DNA from: Flavobacterium gelidilacus DSM 15343
Lineage (GTDB): Bacteria > Bacteroidota > Bacteroidia > Flavobacteriales > Flavobacteriaceae
Reading direction: 5' to 3'
Length of the DNA stretch: 64,000 bases
Assembly (NCBI RefSeq): GCF_000422685.1
Contig: NZ_AUGN01000009.1
Location: 1-64,000 of the forward strand
Below, piece after piece: positions 63,288 to 64,000 of this stretch. Position numbers and translations under genes: made by a program. The notes beneath the pieces are model-generated. The model worked only from the letters and a program-made list of their open reading frames with translations. It was not told the origin of the DNA and made no database searches. Numbering within the stretch: position 1 is the stretch's first letter; every line of letters begins with the position of its first letter.

Positions 63288-63311
63288 AAAAGCCCTAGAA
63301 AAAGGGCTTTT
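63288..63311 (-). terminator. Intrinsic terminator
   Basis: AAAAGCCCT pairs with AGGGCTTTT across AGAAAA, immediately after the stop of the gene ending at 63315, with a T run on the minus strand. Confidence 0.8.
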
Positions 63312-63314
63312 AAA

Positions 63315-64000
63315 TTAACGAACTTTGATGATTAACAAATCGCTAAGTCCTTTATTTATTGGAACATCTAAATCATTGCTTTCAGTTTGTCCAACTATTA
63401 CAAATCCTTTATCTTTTAGTTCTACAGCATCATAGCCAAAATCAAAATTAGAACCACCAAAAGTCTTTTGCCATAACATTTTTCCATTTGGGCTTATTGT
63501 GAAGGCCCAAAAATCATTTTCTCCTTTATTTTCGGTAATTTGACCATCCATACTCCTTGTGTGACCAGAAATTAAAAAGTTTCCATTAGAAATCATTCGA
63601 ATAGAGTTTGAAGTATCAAATCCTGAACCACCAAAAGATTTTTCCCATAATAATGCACCATTATCATCTATATTAATTATCCAAACATCATTAGCTCCTT
63701 TGTTTGAAGAAATGTCTCCATCCATACTATTAGATGTACCTGTAATTAAGTAAGTGTTGTTTAAGTTTTTTGCAATTCCGTAAGCTTGATCTAATTCTGA
63801 ACCACCATATGATTTTTTCCAAACTAAATCTCCATTTGTATTTATTTTAACAACCCAATAATCATAACTTCCATGATTATCATTGACATCAAAATCACTA
63901 CTTTCTGAGTAACCTACCATAACAAATCCACCATCATTTGCTTGGACAACATCAAAAACTCTATCGTTTTGAGTACCTCCAAAATATTTATCCCAAAGTT
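63315..64000 (-). CDS. Repeat-rich beta-propeller-like protein, 5' end beyond the window
   Basis: The frame is open to the edge of the window (the upstream codons also encode the repeat), so the first 201 residues after the internal ATG at 63920 are not the true N-terminus. At least four repeats of about 50-55 residues are visible, with the pattern YGGSELDQAYGIAKNLNNT, then a glycine turn, then MDGDISSNKGANDVWIINID and LLWEKSFGGSGFD. Such repeats occur in large secreted Bacteroidota proteins with propeller folds. The chain ends in the repeat (LLIIKVR) with no T9SS sorting domain. The function is unknown. Confidence 0.75.
   Translation of the reverse strand, partial: LWDKYFGGTQNDRVFDVVQANDGGFVMVGYSESSDFDVNDNHGSYDYWVVKINTNGDLVWKKSYGGSELDQAYGIAKNLNNTYLITGTSNSMDGDISSNKGANDVWIINIDDNGALLWEKSFGGSGFDTSNSIRMISNGNFLISGHTRSMDGQITENKGENDFWAFTISPNGKMLWQKTFGGSNFDFGYDAVELKDKGFVIVGQTESNDLDVPINKGLSDLLIIKVR

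Overview
The window is AT-rich DNA (about one third G+C by eye) from a member of the Bacteroidota, most likely Flavobacteriaceae and close to Flavobacterium. Evidence for this: promoters of the TTG-N19-TAnnTTTG type upstream of purL and both tRNA genes; type IX secretion (T9SS) C-terminal sorting domains; bacillithiol and menaquinone genes; a fused CcsBA; FGAM synthase as one 1219-residue chain; and many Bacteroidota-type lipoproteins. No species can be named from sequence alone.

Layout. 1-1370 is a complete IS3-family insertion sequence with a programmed -1 frameshift site. Its right end has cut off the 3' end of a secreted M43 metalloprotease gene (1365-4205). 4385-8824 looks like a small integrative element beside tRNA-Ser(UGA). 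It holds a dead integrase relic, a three-gene cargo (a NTase/HEPN-like protein and two mutually related small proteins), a replication-initiator-like protein and an intact tyrosine recombinase. 9085-18882 is ordinary chromosome: a glycosyltransferase, miaE, an M28 peptidase, tRNA-His, a thioesterase/isochorismate synthase/bshB1 operon, two lipoproteins and a T9SS-exported nuclease. 19023-30979 holds purL and then a fatty-acid degradation block: an acyl-CoA ligase gene and a MarR-fadN-fadA-fadE cluster, linked by a shared palindromic operator. 31048-32775 has an antiporter and a two-helix potassium channel. 32769-39434 is a copper-handling cluster: a Cys-rich small protein, an HMA-DUF3347 protein, a DUF305 protein, a Cu-ATPase and a multicopper oxidase with a CopB-like tail. 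It is followed by ccsBA, glyA, fahA, a Flavo-1-like structured RNA and a lipoprotein. 46959-64000 holds a 14-repeat DUF285 surface protein, ytxJ, clpB, a DUF3667 membrane protein, a histidine kinase with a 21-residue repeat stalk, a fasciclin lipoprotein, a hibernation factor, small secreted proteins, an M1 peptidase, an acetyltransferase/mutarotase pair, a tiny lipoprotein, a subtilase, and the end of a repeat-rich protein running off the window.

How they work together. The fad genes form a complete beta-oxidation set, from activation through dehydrogenation and hydration/dehydrogenation to thiolysis, probably under one MarR repressor. The copper genes form a periplasmic and inner-membrane detoxification route. 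BshB1 and YtxJ both belong to bacillithiol metabolism but are 36 kb apart.

The best candidate for something undescribed is the cargo of the integrative element (4671-6366). Its base composition differs from its surroundings, two of its genes are diverged paralogues, and the third resembles a HEPN protein whose usual catalytic histidine is not seen. Its function is unknown.
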